Shown here piece by piece: positions 7,357-16,329 of a stretch of 40,375 nt of DNA. Position numbers and translations under genes: made by a program. Source of the DNA: JAAYEV01 sp964508195 (GTDB lineage Bacteria; Bacillota; Clostridia; Ch29); the NCBI GenBank assembly GCA_964508195.1, contig CAZDSH010000009.1, positions 1 through 40,375 on the forward strand. The letters are read 5' to 3'. Within the stretch, counting starts at the first letter, position 1, and every line of letters starts with the position of its first letter. The notes under the pieces were generated by a model that was not told where the DNA came from, did no database searches, and worked only from the letters and a program-made list of their open reading frames with translations.

Positions 7357-9759
7357 ATGTTAACCTTTAAGGAACTGAAACCCCAACAGCTCAAAAAAAG
7401 GTATGATCATGGGGTACCACAGTTTGAAACGACGGCGGATATTTCGCCCCTGGAGGGTATTTTAGGTCAGGAAAGGGCAAGTCGGGCAATGGACTTTGGA
7501 TTGAAGGTAGAAAAGCCCGGCTATAATATTTATGTTGCCGGTATAAACGGAACCGGACGAAGTAGCTATACAAAGTCCATAGTGAGCCACCTAGCGATGG
7601 ATAAACCGGCGCCTATGGACTGGTGCTACGTTTACAATTTTGAAGATTCCTATCAACCTCTAGCCCTGTCTATGCCCCCGGGCGTCGGTACAAAGTTGAA
7701 GGAAGATATGAACAGGTTGATTGCTCATTTAAAAAAGGAAATACCGAAGGCTTTTTCCGGCGAGGATTATAATAAACGCAAAGGAAAGGTCATGCAGGAG
7801 TTCCAAGGAAAGATCTCGAAGCTCATGGAAGAACTTAATAAAACCGCCGAGGAATATGGTTTTCAATTCAAAAAAAGTGCCGGCGGTTTTGTAAGCGTTC
7901 CTTTAATTGATGGTAGGCCGATAAGTGAAGAAGAATATAGGAAACTAGACGCCGTTACGTTAAAGGATATTGAGACAAAAAACGAGAAATTGCAGATGCG
8001 GGCGATGGAGATATTTAATAACATAAAGGAATTAGAGCTTAAGGCCCAGGATGCTATAAGGGAGCTGGATTCGAGGATCGCGATGGATGCGGTGGGTTAC
8101 GGTATATCTGAATTAAAGGCCAAGTATCAGGGATGTAATTGTCCGGGGATATTGGACTTCTTCGACGCTGTTCAAAAAGATATAACGGAAAATGTAGGGG
8201 ATTTCAAGGAAAAATCTGAAGCCAAGGATGCAGAGATACCCTGGTTTATGAAGGGGCGCAAAAAAGATAGTACCTTCAAGTACAAGGTTAATCTTTTAGT
8301 AGATGGCAGTAAAACCGATCATGCACCGGTAGTCATAGAGACATATCCCACTTATTATAATATGGTGGGCAAGGTGGAGCACGAGACGCAATTAGGTGTC
8401 TTGACCACTAACTTTACTAAAATAAAGCCCGGGGCGTTACATAGGGCCAACGGCGGTTATCTCATCGTACAGGCAAAGGATGTTTTGTCAAACCCTTATT
8501 CCTGGGAAGCACTAAAAAGGGCGTTAAAGACCGGCGAAATAGCTATAGAAAACATTGCGGAACAAACGGGTATGGTTGCAACCTCCTCCCTTAGGCCGAA
8601 ACCAATACCCCTTAATATAAAGGTCATAATGATAGGCAATTACGAAATATACAACGTTCTTTATAGCCTAGATGAGGATTTTAAAAAATTGTTTAAAGTA
8701 AAGGCGGATTTTGATATCGAAATGGATAGCAATGCCGAGCACGTACATAAAATCGCCGCCTTTATATCTAAACATTGTAGCGAACAGGGGTTAAGGCATT
8801 TTGAGCGTCCTGCGGTAACGAGGGTCGTGGAATACAGTTCAAGGCTTGCGGAACATAAGGATAAGCTCAGCACGCGGTTCAATGAAATAGTGGAGATAAT
8901 CTATGAAGCGGATACTTGGGCACGGATGGATGATGCGAAGTACGTAAAGGATGTCCATGTGACTAAGGCTATCCGTGAGAAGATATTTCGTTCTAATAAA
9001 TACGAAAAAAAGATTCATGAAAACATAAAGAACGGGACCATCCTAATAGATACAGAGGGTTCAGTAATCGGCCAGGTAAACGGCCTTTCAGTATTGGACC
9101 TGGGTGAGTATTCCTTTGGACGCCCGTCCCGGATAACCGCTGTGGCCTATGCAGGGAAAAAAGGTGTAATAAATGTTGAACGGGAAGTGAAGATGAGTGG
9201 CAGTATCCACGATAAGGGCGTGCTGATACTAGGGGGTTACCTAGGTGACAAGTTTGCCCAAAGGATGCCCTTATCCCTTACTGCGAGCATAGCCTTTGAA
9301 CAATCCTATGGCGGTATTGACGGGGATAGCGCCTCAAGTACGGAGCTATACGCTTTACTGTCTACCCTTGGAGATGTACCGATAAGGCAAAACATAGCCG
9401 TAACCGGTTCAGTGAACCAAAGGGGCGAGGTACAACCCATCGGCGGCGTGAACGAAAAGGTCGAAGGGTTTTTTAGGGTATGCAAAGAAAAAGGTCTTAC
9501 CGGTGACCAAGGGGTGATGATACCCTACCAAAACGTAGATAACCTCATGCTGGACGATGAAGTTATTCAGGCGGTAGCCGATGATAAGTTTCATATATAT
9601 CCTGTGAAGACCGTTGAGGAGGGTATAGAGATTCTAACGGGTATCCCCGCCGGTAAAGCCGATGATAAGGGCATTTATGACGAAGGGTCCCTTTATTATA
9701 GAGTGCAACAGAAACTGGACACATTTCGTAAGGCCGTAGAGCGAAGGGATGAGAAATAG
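7357..9759 (+). CDS. Lon-like ATP-dependent protease (AAA_32 plus Lon_C type)
   Basis: About 800 residues. The architecture is an AAA-type ATPase with a long helical insert and a C-terminal Lon-type serine protease domain. The Walker A-like GINGTGRSSY lies near residue 70, and a Walker B-like stretch is within NGGYLIVQAKDVL. The Lon Ser-Lys dyad is visible as DGDSASSTELYAL (Ser) and IGGVNEKVEGFF (Lys). The family includes E. coli YcbZ and clostridial LonB-like proteins; it lacks the LonA N-terminal substrate domain. It likely degrades selected or damaged cytoplasmic proteins. ATG at 7357 is chosen because AAGGAG (7341-7346) is 10 nt upstream; GTG at 7348 or 7351 would be too close. It has its own promoter after a strong terminator, so it is probably monocistronic. 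Confidence 0.9.
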   Translation: MLTFKELKPQQLKKRYDHGVPQFETTADISPLEGILGQERASRAMDFGLKVEKPGYNIYVAGINGTGRSSYTKSIVSHLAMDKPAPMDWCYVYNFEDSYQPLALSMPPGVGTKLKEDMNRLIAHLKKEIPKAFSGEDYNKRKGKVMQEFQGKISKLMEELNKTAEEYGFQFKKSAGGFVSVPLIDGRPISEEEYRKLDAVTLKDIETKNEKLQMRAMEIFNNIKELELKAQDAIRELDSRIAMDAVGYGISELKAKYQGCNCPGILDFFDAVQKDITENVGDFKEKSEAKDAEIPWFMKGRKKDSTFKYKVNLLVDGSKTDHAPVVIETYPTYYNMVGKVEHETQLGVLTTNFTKIKPGALHRANGGYLIVQAKDVLSNPYSWEALKRALKTGEIAIENIAEQTGMVATSSLRPKPIPLNIKVIMIGNYEIYNVLYSLDEDFKKLFKVKADFDIEMDSNAEHVHKIAAFISKHCSEQGLRHFERPAVTRVVEYSSRLAEHKDKLSTRFNEIVEIIYEADTWARMDDAKYVKDVHVTKAIREKIFRSNKYEKKIHENIKNGTILIDTEGSVIGQVNGLSVLDLGEYSFGRPSRITAVAYAGKKGVINVEREVKMSGSIHDKGVLILGGYLGDKFAQRMPLSLTASIAFEQSYGGIDGDSASSTELYALLSTLGDVPIRQNIAVTGSVNQRGEVQPIGGVNEKVEGFFRVCKEKGLTGDQGVMIPYQNVDNLMLDDEVIQAVADDKFHIYPVKTVEEGIEILTGIPAGKADDKGIYDEGSLYYRVQQKLDTFRKAVERRDEK

Positions 9760-9791
9760 TAGAGATATAAGTCTATGGATATAATTTCTCC

Positions 9792-9820
9792 TTTAAAAGT
9801 GTGATAAAAAACATTATACT
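9792..9820 (+). promoter_or_regulatory. Candidate sigma-A promoter for ftsEX
   Basis: TTTAAA (9792-9797) and TATACT (9815-9820) are separated by 17 nt, leaving a leader of about 70 nt. The leader contains a GATATCG/GCGATAT repeat (about 9848-9865) that could be a binding site; I recognise no regulator. Confidence 0.45.
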
Positions 9821-9898
9821 TTATATTAGGAATATAGTAGTATTTGCGATATCGTAGCGATATTTGTTGAAACGACAGCGGGATAGGAGTGGGTATTA

Positions 9899-10585
9899 TT
9901 GCTTGTTATTAAAAACGTATCAAAGATATATCCCAACGGCACCGTTGCCCTTGACGGGATAAACATAGATATACGTAAGGGCGAATTCGTGTTTTTTGTG
10001 GGTTCAAGCGGCGCGGGTAAATCAACCCTTGTAAAATTGATCCTGAAGGAAGAAAACCCCACTGCCGGTTCTATTTATGTAGACGGCCAAAGGATAAACA
10101 CATTAAAAAGACGTGAAGTACCGTACTTTAGGAGGAAACTAGGGGTAGTGTTCCAGGATTTTAGGTTATTGCCGGACAAGACGGTAGCGGAAAATGTCGC
10201 CTTTGCAATGCATATTGTAGAGGCCTCTAAGAGAGAGATCGCAAGACAGGTGCCCAGGGTATTATCAATAGTAGGCCTTAGGGACAGGGCGAACATGTTT
10301 CCGGATCAGTTGTCCGGCGGGGAACAGCAAAGGGTATCCCTAGCAAGGGCCATCGTTAATAATCCGTCCTTGCTGATCGCCGATGAGCCCACGGGTAACC
10401 TGGACCCGGATACCTCCTGGGGCATCATGAAGGTACTTAAGGAAATAAACCAAAGGGGTACGACGGTCATTATGGCCACCCATGCCCGGGATATCGTGAA
10501 CTATATGCGGCAAAGGGTGGTTACCCTCGACGGGGGAACAGTAATAAGGGACCAGAAGAGGGGGGGTTACAGCATTGAAGATTAG
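9899..10585 (+). CDS. ftsE: Cell-division ATPase FtsE
   Basis: A 228-residue ABC ATPase. Walker A is GSSGAGKST (35-43, Lys41), the signature LSGGEQQR is at 138-145, and Walker B ends in IADEPTGNLD with Asp162/Glu163 and a switch His in ATHARD. FtsE drives FtsX, which in Gram-positive bacteria activates peptidoglycan hydrolases during division or elongation, or helps regulate sporulation. The start is TTG at 9899, nine nucleotides after AGGAG; no better ATG is in frame. It overlaps ftsX by 11 nt. The complex acts at the cytoplasmic membrane. Neighbouring ctp and MinJ-like genes match the order in Bacillus. Confidence 0.96.
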   Translation: MLVIKNVSKIYPNGTVALDGINIDIRKGEFVFFVGSSGAGKSTLVKLILKEENPTAGSIYVDGQRINTLKRREVPYFRRKLGVVFQDFRLLPDKTVAENVAFAMHIVEASKREIARQVPRVLSIVGLRDRANMFPDQLSGGEQQRVSLARAIVNNPSLLIADEPTGNLDPDTSWGIMKVLKEINQRGTTVIMATHARDIVNYMRQRVVTLDGGTVIRDQKRGGYSIED

Positions 10586-11483
10586 GACTTTAAGGCTACA
10601 ATTACAGCAGGGCGTATCTGGGTTATGGAGAAACAGGATAATGAGCCTCGTTGCAATAGGCTCGGTGACAGCGGTTTTATTAGTGCTCGGTCTGTCCCTG
10701 TTAACCATAATAAACATAAACAGCATAACAACCAATGTGGAATCGGGTGTAGAGATAAAGGCTTTTCTTGAGGAGGATTTAGGTCCCTCCCAGATAAATG
10801 CTATAGGTGAGAAGATATCACAAATCCAGGGCGTCAAAGGGACGGAATTTGAGACTAAGGAGGTAGCCCTCCAAAAGTATAAGGAGCAGTTAGGGGACAA
10901 AGATAGCCTCCTCGAGGGATTAGAGGGGGAGAATAACCCCTTTCCATGCTCATACGTTATAAAGGTGGAGGATCCGAATACCATAGGCGATATCGCCGAC
11001 GAAATAGCTACCTTCACGGGCGTAGAGGAAGTGCAGTATGGCAAGGATGTTGTGGATACGCTACTCTCGTCTACCCATCTTATCAGGGTCATCGGCACTA
11101 TACTCATGTGTATCCTAGCCTTTATATCAATATTTATAATATCTAATACGATTAAGCTTACGGTAGTGGCCCGTCGTAGGGAAATAAACATAATGAAATA
11201 TATAGGTGCTACGGATAGCTTTATAAGGTTTCCCTTTATCATCGAAGGTTTTTTATTAGGTGTAATAGGCGCCGGCCTTGCCTCGGGTTTGATCGCGGTT
11301 ATATACGACTATTTCTTCAAATTCATGGGGGACAACTTCGGCGGGATATTTGTGATGTTATCGGGATACTTTGCGCCCTTTACCCAGGCGGTATACAGTA
11401 CATCCCTGCTGCTGTTAGTCGTTGGTACGGTAATAGGGGTAGCGGGGAGTACTATATCCCTGCGTAGGTTTCTTAAAGTATAA
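10575..11483 (+). CDS. ftsX: Cell-division permease-like protein FtsX
   Basis: A 302-residue membrane partner of FtsE. It has a cytoplasmic N-terminus (SGLWRNRIMSLVAIGSV), TM1 at about 25-45, an extracellular domain with an FtsX-type fold (about 55-165, including VEIKAFLEED), then three more membrane segments with the FtsX/MacB motif ARRREINIMKYIGAT between TM2 and TM3. The extracellular domain normally contacts cell-wall hydrolases or their adaptors; none is encoded here apart from the S41 protease downstream. The start is TTG at 10575, inside the end of ftsE (TTGAAGATTAG), with a G-rich SD just before it. A terminator follows directly. Confidence 0.96.
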   Translation: MKIRTLRLQLQQGVSGLWRNRIMSLVAIGSVTAVLLVLGLSLLTIININSITTNVESGVEIKAFLEEDLGPSQINAIGEKISQIQGVKGTEFETKEVALQKYKEQLGDKDSLLEGLEGENNPFPCSYVIKVEDPNTIGDIADEIATFTGVEEVQYGKDVVDTLLSSTHLIRVIGTILMCILAFISIFIISNTIKLTVVARRREINIMKYIGATDSFIRFPFIIEGFLLGVIGAGLASGLIAVIYDYFFKFMGDNFGGIFVMLSGYFAPFTQAVYSTSLLLLVVGTVIGVAGSTISLRRFLKV

Positions 11484-11513
11484 AAAACCGGGTATAGCCG
11501 GTTTTTTATTTTT
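11482..11513 (+). terminator. Intrinsic terminator after ftsX
   Basis: AAAAAACCGG (11482-11491) and CCGGTTTTTT (11498-11507) form a 10-bp stem with a 6-nt loop, followed by further T residues. It starts within the ftsX stop codon and ends the ftsEX transcript. The -35 box of the next promoter begins at its end. Confidence 0.9.
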
Positions 11514-11540
11514 GAAACGAAAATTATATGATGGTATAAT
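11512..11540 (+). promoter_or_regulatory. Strong sigma-A promoter for the S41 protease gene
   Basis: TTGAAA (11512-11517), a 17-nt spacer, then TATAAT (11535-11540) with a TG extension. This near-consensus promoter separates the protease gene from ftsEX despite their conserved adjacency. Confidence 0.8.
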
Positions 11541-11613
11541 TGAAAGGTATTAATATTACAGGACACATCTGCGTATATTGTTTATATGTAGAAGCCGACG
11601 GGGGGCAACCGTA

Positions 11614-12825
11614 ATGGGACGCAATATTCGTTCATTGATGGGAACCGTTGCATTTTTAGTTGCAGCGGTGATGATTACGTTGTTTATTATATCGTTTATA
11701 TCTATACCCCTTCCCGGGGGCGGAGTTATACTTTCGGCGAGGGATTATCGGAACTTAAGTGAAATGCGAAAGCTTATCGGTATTAGGGAATTATTACGCA
11801 ATCACTATTACGAGGAAATAGATCCAAAGGCCCTTGAGGAGGGCGCAATACGCGGTATGCTAGGGGCCCTAGAGGATCCCTATACCGTTTATATGGATAG
11901 GGACGAATACGACTCCTTTATGACCCATACGACGGGTATCTACGAAGGCGTAGGCCTCGTGGTGGAGGGTAGGGAGGACGGTTATATACAGGTAGTTGCA
12001 CCGATAGAGGATACCCCTAGCGATAGGGCGGGTATAAGGACCGCGGATAAAATAGTCAAAGTGGACGGCAACGAAGTGACGGCGGACAAACTGGAACAGG
12101 CCGTCGCTATGATGAAGGGCCCCGAAGGGACTGAAGTGGTATTGACCATACTACGTGAAGGTTTAGCCGAGGCCTTCGATGTAAAAATTATCCGTCAGGA
12201 GATACGACTTGTTACGGTAAAAACCGATATACTTGAAGAAACTATCGGATATATAAGGATATCCACCTTCGATGAAAAGACTGGTAAAGATTTTAAGGAT
12301 GGGGTACAGAGTTTACAGGACCAGGGTATAGAGGGCCTCATACTGGATTTAAGGGGTAATCCCGGCGGGCTGTTGGATCAGGTAGTGAAGATTGCGGATT
12401 ATATAATGGGTGAGGGGCTTATCGTATACACTGAAGATAGGCATGGCAATAGGAGCGAGGAAGTATCCGATGCCAAAAAAATTGATCTTCCCCTGGCAGT
12501 GTTAGTGGATGGCGGTAGCGCCAGCGCCTCGGAAATATTAGCTGGGGCAGTACAGGATTCCGGAACGGGCCTTTTAGTCGGAACAAGGACCTTTGGTAAA
12601 GCTCTGGTGCAGACTATACAGGATATGGGGGATGGTTCGGCTATAAAGATGACCGTGGCGAAGTACTATACACCGAAGGGTAGAAGCATCCAGGGTGAGG
12701 GTATTGAGCCGGATTATGTAGTAGAATTGCCCCGGGACGCCGTTATGGGCGAATACAAACAGGGTAGGGATCCCCAACTGGCAAAGGCGGTAGAACTGAT
12801 AAAGGAGAAAGGGATCAGCCGGTAA
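11614..12825 (+). CDS. C-terminal processing peptidase (S41 family, CtpA/CtpB-like)
   Basis: 403 residues from the ATG at 11614, which has GGGGGG 8 nt upstream; a longer TTG start at 11578 lacks an SD. An N-terminal membrane segment (about 9-30) exports the rest. The PDZ domain (GVGLVVEGREDGYIQVVAPI, then SDRAGIRTADKIVKVDG) is followed by the protease core. The catalytic pattern matches Tsp/CtpB in sequence and spacing: Ser304 in GGSASASE, Asp315 in QDSGTG, Lys329 in RTFGKALVQ. Such enzymes cleave hydrophobic C-termini of envelope proteins; B. subtilis CtpB, in the same position after ftsEX, activates sporulation signalling by cutting SpoIVFA. A sporulation role here is plausible but not shown. 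Confidence 0.94.
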   Translation: MGRNIRSLMGTVAFLVAAVMITLFIISFISIPLPGGGVILSARDYRNLSEMRKLIGIRELLRNHYYEEIDPKALEEGAIRGMLGALEDPYTVYMDRDEYDSFMTHTTGIYEGVGLVVEGREDGYIQVVAPIEDTPSDRAGIRTADKIVKVDGNEVTADKLEQAVAMMKGPEGTEVVLTILREGLAEAFDVKIIRQEIRLVTVKTDILEETIGYIRISTFDEKTGKDFKDGVQSLQDQGIEGLILDLRGNPGGLLDQVVKIADYIMGEGLIVYTEDRHGNRSEEVSDAKKIDLPLAVLVDGGSASASEILAGAVQDSGTGLLVGTRTFGKALVQTIQDMGDGSAIKMTVAKYYTPKGRSIQGEGIEPDYVVELPRDAVMGEYKQGRDPQLAKAVELIKEKGISR

Positions 12826-12887
12826 TAGATAGTAAACGACTTTGTAACACGATTAATAGAGAAATTCACACAGAGCGGGGTGCGTTA

Positions 12888-14126
12888 ATGCCTTTTATTG
12901 TTGATTTAATAATGCTTATTTTACAATCCATAGTGATGGTTTTTGTTAGCCCGCTTTTTTGGGTAGTGCTAATACTTATCTATAATCAATACAAGAAGGC
13001 ATGTCTATTAGAAAAACAGATGCTGGGCAAAGAAAAACATTCCCCATGGGAAAGGATGCTAAGCTCTATAATGGCGGGCCTCGTCGGTGGGATTATGGGT
13101 AGCATCGTAATGGTTGTTATAGGTGTCACCCTCGATGGCACGGGCATAAAATACGTTTGGATAATGGCGATAATACTTATGCTAATAAACCCGAGGTATA
13201 TGTGCTTTGCCTATGGCGGCGGAATAATATCCCTTATAAGTTTGGCCTTCGGATTTCCGAAGGTAGATGTTCCCGCCCTTATGGCCATAGTAGCGATATT
13301 ACATTTAGTTGAAAGCGTGCTCATATTTTTGAACGGTTCTAAGCAGAGCGTACCGGTCTTTATGAAACATAAAACCCATGGTGTTGTCGGGGCCTTTAAT
13401 TTAATAAGGTTTTGGCCCATACCTATAATTATTATGACGGTGGTTATGGGGCAGCTACAGCACCCGCCGGGGTCAGTATTAATGCCCGATTGGTGGCCGT
13501 TACTAAGGCCCATGGATATTATGGGGAGTACGGAGGATGCGATGTTTCTGATGCTACCGGTCGTAGCGGCATTAGGCTATAGCGATATTGCGATAGTTGA
13601 GACACCGGAGCGAAAGAGCCGTCATTCGTCAATAAATCTGTTAGCGTATAGCGTTGTACTGCTAGGACTTTCGGTCACCTCGTCCTACTTTAGTCCCTTG
13701 CAATGGCTGGCAGCTATATTTGGTCCGGCCTTCCACGAATTGCTAATCATAACCGGACGCCGTAAACAAATAAAAGGTGATCCTATATTCGCAGCCTCGG
13801 ACGATGGCCTACGCGTGTTAGACGTGTTCGAAGGGGGCCCCGGGGATAGATTAGGCCTACTACCCGGGGATGTGATAACGGGGATAAACGGTATAAAGAT
13901 AACCAATGAGGAGAACCTTTCGGATTTTTTAGGGCAATATCCTACCTTTGTATGGTTGGACAGGATAACCCTCGAGGGCGAGGGCGTAACGACGGAATTA
14001 GCTGACTATTCTGCGGGTATTAGCAAACTGGGGATTGTTTTGGTACCAAAGGATAGCCGTGTAGTAGCTACGGCAACGGAGGTGTCCAGCCCTTTGAAAC
14101 GGCTTATAAGGAAACTGAGAAAATAG
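12888..14126 (+). CDS. Polytopic membrane protein with C-terminal PDZ domain, MinJ-like by position
   Basis: 412 residues: about seven or eight hydrophobic segments (residues 1-285) and a C-terminal PDZ domain (about 300-385, with LRVLDVFEGGPGDRLGLLPGDVI). Length, topology and order (ftsE-ftsX-ctp-this-uvrB-uvrA) match Bacillus MinJ, which links DivIVA to MinD and places the division site. Sequence similarity to MinJ by eye is low apart from the PDZ. MinJ orthology is therefore an inference from synteny and architecture. No catalytic motif is seen. The PDZ may instead bind the C-terminus of a substrate or partner of the S41 protease upstream, from which it is separated by 62 nt with no terminator. 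Confidence 0.8.
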   Translation: MPFIVDLIMLILQSIVMVFVSPLFWVVLILIYNQYKKACLLEKQMLGKEKHSPWERMLSSIMAGLVGGIMGSIVMVVIGVTLDGTGIKYVWIMAIILMLINPRYMCFAYGGGIISLISLAFGFPKVDVPALMAIVAILHLVESVLIFLNGSKQSVPVFMKHKTHGVVGAFNLIRFWPIPIIIMTVVMGQLQHPPGSVLMPDWWPLLRPMDIMGSTEDAMFLMLPVVAALGYSDIAIVETPERKSRHSSINLLAYSVVLLGLSVTSSYFSPLQWLAAIFGPAFHELLIITGRRKQIKGDPIFAASDDGLRVLDVFEGGPGDRLGLLPGDVITGINGIKITNEENLSDFLGQYPTFVWLDRITLEGEGVTTELADYSAGISKLGIVLVPKDSRVVATATEVSSPLKRLIRKLRK

Positions 14127-14173
14127 TACGGGGTAGATCGCCATCCTTTGAAATTGCAAAAAGGTAGCAAATA

Positions 14174-14225
14174 GCGCCGCTGTTATACCCGACCTTTTCG
14201 GGTGAAAGACAGGCGGCGTTTTATT
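14174..14225 (+). terminator. Compound-hairpin terminator before uvrB
   Basis: An outer stem (CGCCGC 14175-14180 with GCGGCG 14213-14218, extended past a bulge by TGTT/GACA) encloses an inner hairpin CCCGA/TCGGG (about 14188-14202). TTTTATT follows. It ends the transcript of the PDZ gene. The nested shape made me check for known riboswitch signatures; I recognised none. Confidence 0.75.
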
Positions 14226-14235
14226 AAAAAATTTA

Positions 14236-14264
14236 TTGACCTATACAAGCCTTAGTAATATAAT
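14236..14264 (+). promoter_or_regulatory. Strong sigma-A promoter for uvrBA
   Basis: TTGACC (14236-14241), an exact 17-nt spacer, then TATAAT (14259-14264): one mismatch to consensus. Transcription would start around 14271, next to the LexA box. Confidence 0.85.
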
Positions 14265-14273
14265 ACTTATTGG

Positions 14274-14287
14274 CGAACGAGCGTTCT
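14274..14287. promoter_or_regulatory. LexA/DinR (SOS) box at the uvrBA start site
   Basis: CGAAC-GAGC-GTTCT matches the Gram-positive LexA operator CGAAC-N4-GTTCG at 9 of 10 defined bases. It lies 10 nt downstream of the -10 hexamer, where bound LexA would block initiation. uvrBA is a known SOS target in Bacillus, which supports the call. Confidence 0.85.
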
Positions 14288-14307
14288 TAGGCTGGGGTGA
14301 AAACACG

Positions 14308-16329
14308 ATGACAGGAAGATTTAAACTGATTTCAGAATATAAGCCCGCCGGGGATCAACCGGAGGCTATAGAAAAATTGGTTTCCGGGCTACGAAGGGGC
14401 CATAGGCTCCAAACGCTTTTAGGGGCCACGGGTACGGGGAAAACATATACGATGGCTAATGTAATAGAAAGGGTACAAAAGCCTACTTTGGTAATAGCCC
14501 ATAATAAGACTTTGGCAGCGCAGCTATGTAGCGAATTCAAAGGGTTCTTCCCAGAGAATGCTGTAGAATACTTCGTATCCTATTACGATTATTATCAACC
14601 CGAGGCCTACGTGCCCTATAGCGATACGTATATCGAAAAGGATGCGTCCATTAACGATGAGATTGATAAGCTCAGGCACTCGGCTACCGCCGCACTCTTT
14701 GAACGGAGGGATATAATAATAGTTGCTAGCGTTTCATGTATCTACGGGCTAGGGGATCCCGAGGATTACGGGCATCTTATGATATCCCTGCGCCCCGGTA
14801 TGCAAAGGGATCGGGACGAGATTATTAAGAGATTAGTTGATATCCAGTATGAGAGGAACGATATTAATTTTGTACGGGGTACCTTTAGGGTACGGGGGGA
14901 TACATTAGAAGTTTTCCCCGCAAAGGCCACGGATCGTAGTATGAGGATAGAATTCTTCGGTGACGAGATTGAAAGGATTACCGAGATAGATAGCGTTACC
15001 GGTGAGGCCCTAGCCTATCGTAACCATTTATCGATTTTTCCCGCCTCCCATTACGCTACTACCGGGGACAAGTTAAAAAGGGCGATCATGACTATATCCG
15101 AGGAACTGGAATTATGCCTAAAAGAGCTTAGGGCCCGGGAAAAACTACTTGAGGCCCAGCGATTAGAACAAAGAACTCGTTACGATTTGGAAATGCTAAG
15201 GGAGATGGGTTATTGTTCCGGTATAGAGAACTACTCGAGGCATCTAAGCGGCAGAAGCCCAGGCAGCCGGCCCTATACGTTAATAGATTATTTTCCGAAG
15301 GATTTTTTAATAATAATTGACGAATCCCACGTAGCAGTACCACAGTTAGGGGCAATGTATAATGGCGATAGGTCTCGCAAAGAAACTTTAGTAGAACATG
15401 GGTTCCGGTTGCCCTCGGCCCTGGATAACAGGCCCCTTAAGTTTAAGGAGTTTGAGGGCCTCGTAAACAAGGCGGTATTTATAAGCGCTACCCCCGGCCC
15501 CTATGAGAGGGCTAACAGCCAACAGATAGTAGAGCAAATTATACGTCCCACGGGACTTGTGGATCCACAAATAGAGTTAAAGCCTGTTAACGGGCAAATA
15601 GACCATTTAATAGGGGAGATTAAACGGAGAACCGAAGAAGGGCACAGGACGCTTATCACGACGCTTACGAAGAAGATGGCTGAGGATTTGACGTCCTATC
15701 TTAAAGAAATAGGTATAAAGGTCCGGTATTTACATTCAGATATAGATACCTTAGAAAGGATGGGTATAATTCGTGATTTGCGTCTCGGTACCTTTGATGT
15801 GTTAGTGGGTATAAACTTGTTACGGGAGGGCCTTGATCTGCCAGAGGTATCATTAGTTGCAATATTAGATGCAGATAAAGAGGGCTTCCTGCGTTCGGAG
15901 ACCTCATTGATCCAAACTATAGGCAGGGCTGCACGGAACGTTGACGGTAAAGTTATTATGTATGCCGATCGTATTACCGGTTCTATGCAAAGGGCCATAG
16001 ACGAAACGGAACGACGAAGAAACATCCAGAACAAGTTTAACCGTGAACACGGTATAACGCCGCGGAGCATAAGGAAGGCCGTCGGGGAAATGATCGAAGC
16101 GACGAAGGTAGCCGAGGAGGAGGAAGTGCCCTACAGTGTCTTCGAAGATATATTGGAAAAGTTCGAGGATATAGACGAAGTATTGAAACAGTTAGAGGAC
16201 CAAATGGAAAAGGCCGCTGCAAGGTTGGATTTTGAAAGGGCTGCGGCATTAAGGGATAGGATATTCGGTATAAAAAAGGATTACAATATAGGACAAAAAC
16301 GCAAGGGGTGGAGGAACGTTGAGGGATAG
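14308..16329 (+). CDS. uvrB: UvrABC excinuclease subunit B
   Basis: 673 residues from the ATG at 14308, which follows GGGGTG by 9 nt. This start puts the Walker A lysine (GATGTGKT) at residue 45, the same number as in E. coli UvrB, and avoids starting within the promoter as a longer reading would. The damage-probing beta-hairpin is present (YYDYYQPEAYVPYSDTYI), as are helicase motifs GINLLREGLDLPEVSL and QTIGRAARN, and a C-terminal UVR motif (LEDQMEKAAARLDFERAA) that recruits UvrC. UvrB verifies damage after loading by UvrA in nucleotide excision repair. It overlaps uvrA by 11 nt, and its promoter carries an SOS box. Confidence 0.98.
   Translation: MTGRFKLISEYKPAGDQPEAIEKLVSGLRRGHRLQTLLGATGTGKTYTMANVIERVQKPTLVIAHNKTLAAQLCSEFKGFFPENAVEYFVSYYDYYQPEAYVPYSDTYIEKDASINDEIDKLRHSATAALFERRDIIIVASVSCIYGLGDPEDYGHLMISLRPGMQRDRDEIIKRLVDIQYERNDINFVRGTFRVRGDTLEVFPAKATDRSMRIEFFGDEIERITEIDSVTGEALAYRNHLSIFPASHYATTGDKLKRAIMTISEELELCLKELRAREKLLEAQRLEQRTRYDLEMLREMGYCSGIENYSRHLSGRSPGSRPYTLIDYFPKDFLIIIDESHVAVPQLGAMYNGDRSRKETLVEHGFRLPSALDNRPLKFKEFEGLVNKAVFISATPGPYERANSQQIVEQIIRPTGLVDPQIELKPVNGQIDHLIGEIKRRTEEGHRTLITTLTKKMAEDLTSYLKEIGIKVRYLHSDIDTLERMGIIRDLRLGTFDVLVGINLLREGLDLPEVSLVAILDADKEGFLRSETSLIQTIGRAARNVDGKVIMYADRITGSMQRAIDETERRRNIQNKFNREHGITPRSIRKAVGEMIEATKVAEEEEVPYSVFEDILEKFEDIDEVLKQLEDQMEKAAARLDFERAAALRDRIFGIKKDYNIGQKRKGWRNVEG

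Noticed and set aside
10340..11242. A 300-codon open frame on the minus strand
   Set aside because: It lies fully opposite ftsE and ftsX, whose motifs are unmistakable; its translation has no recognisable domain and no SD in context.
14130..14230. Nested hairpin before uvrB as a riboswitch or small RNA
   Set aside because: No known aptamer core was recognised, and the structure ends in a T-rich run after a gene, so a terminator explains it.
14236..14307. Longer uvrB reading starting within the promoter
   Set aside because: It would begin at the -35 box and lacks an SD; ATG at 14308 has an SD and gives the Walker lysine number 45 as in E. coli.
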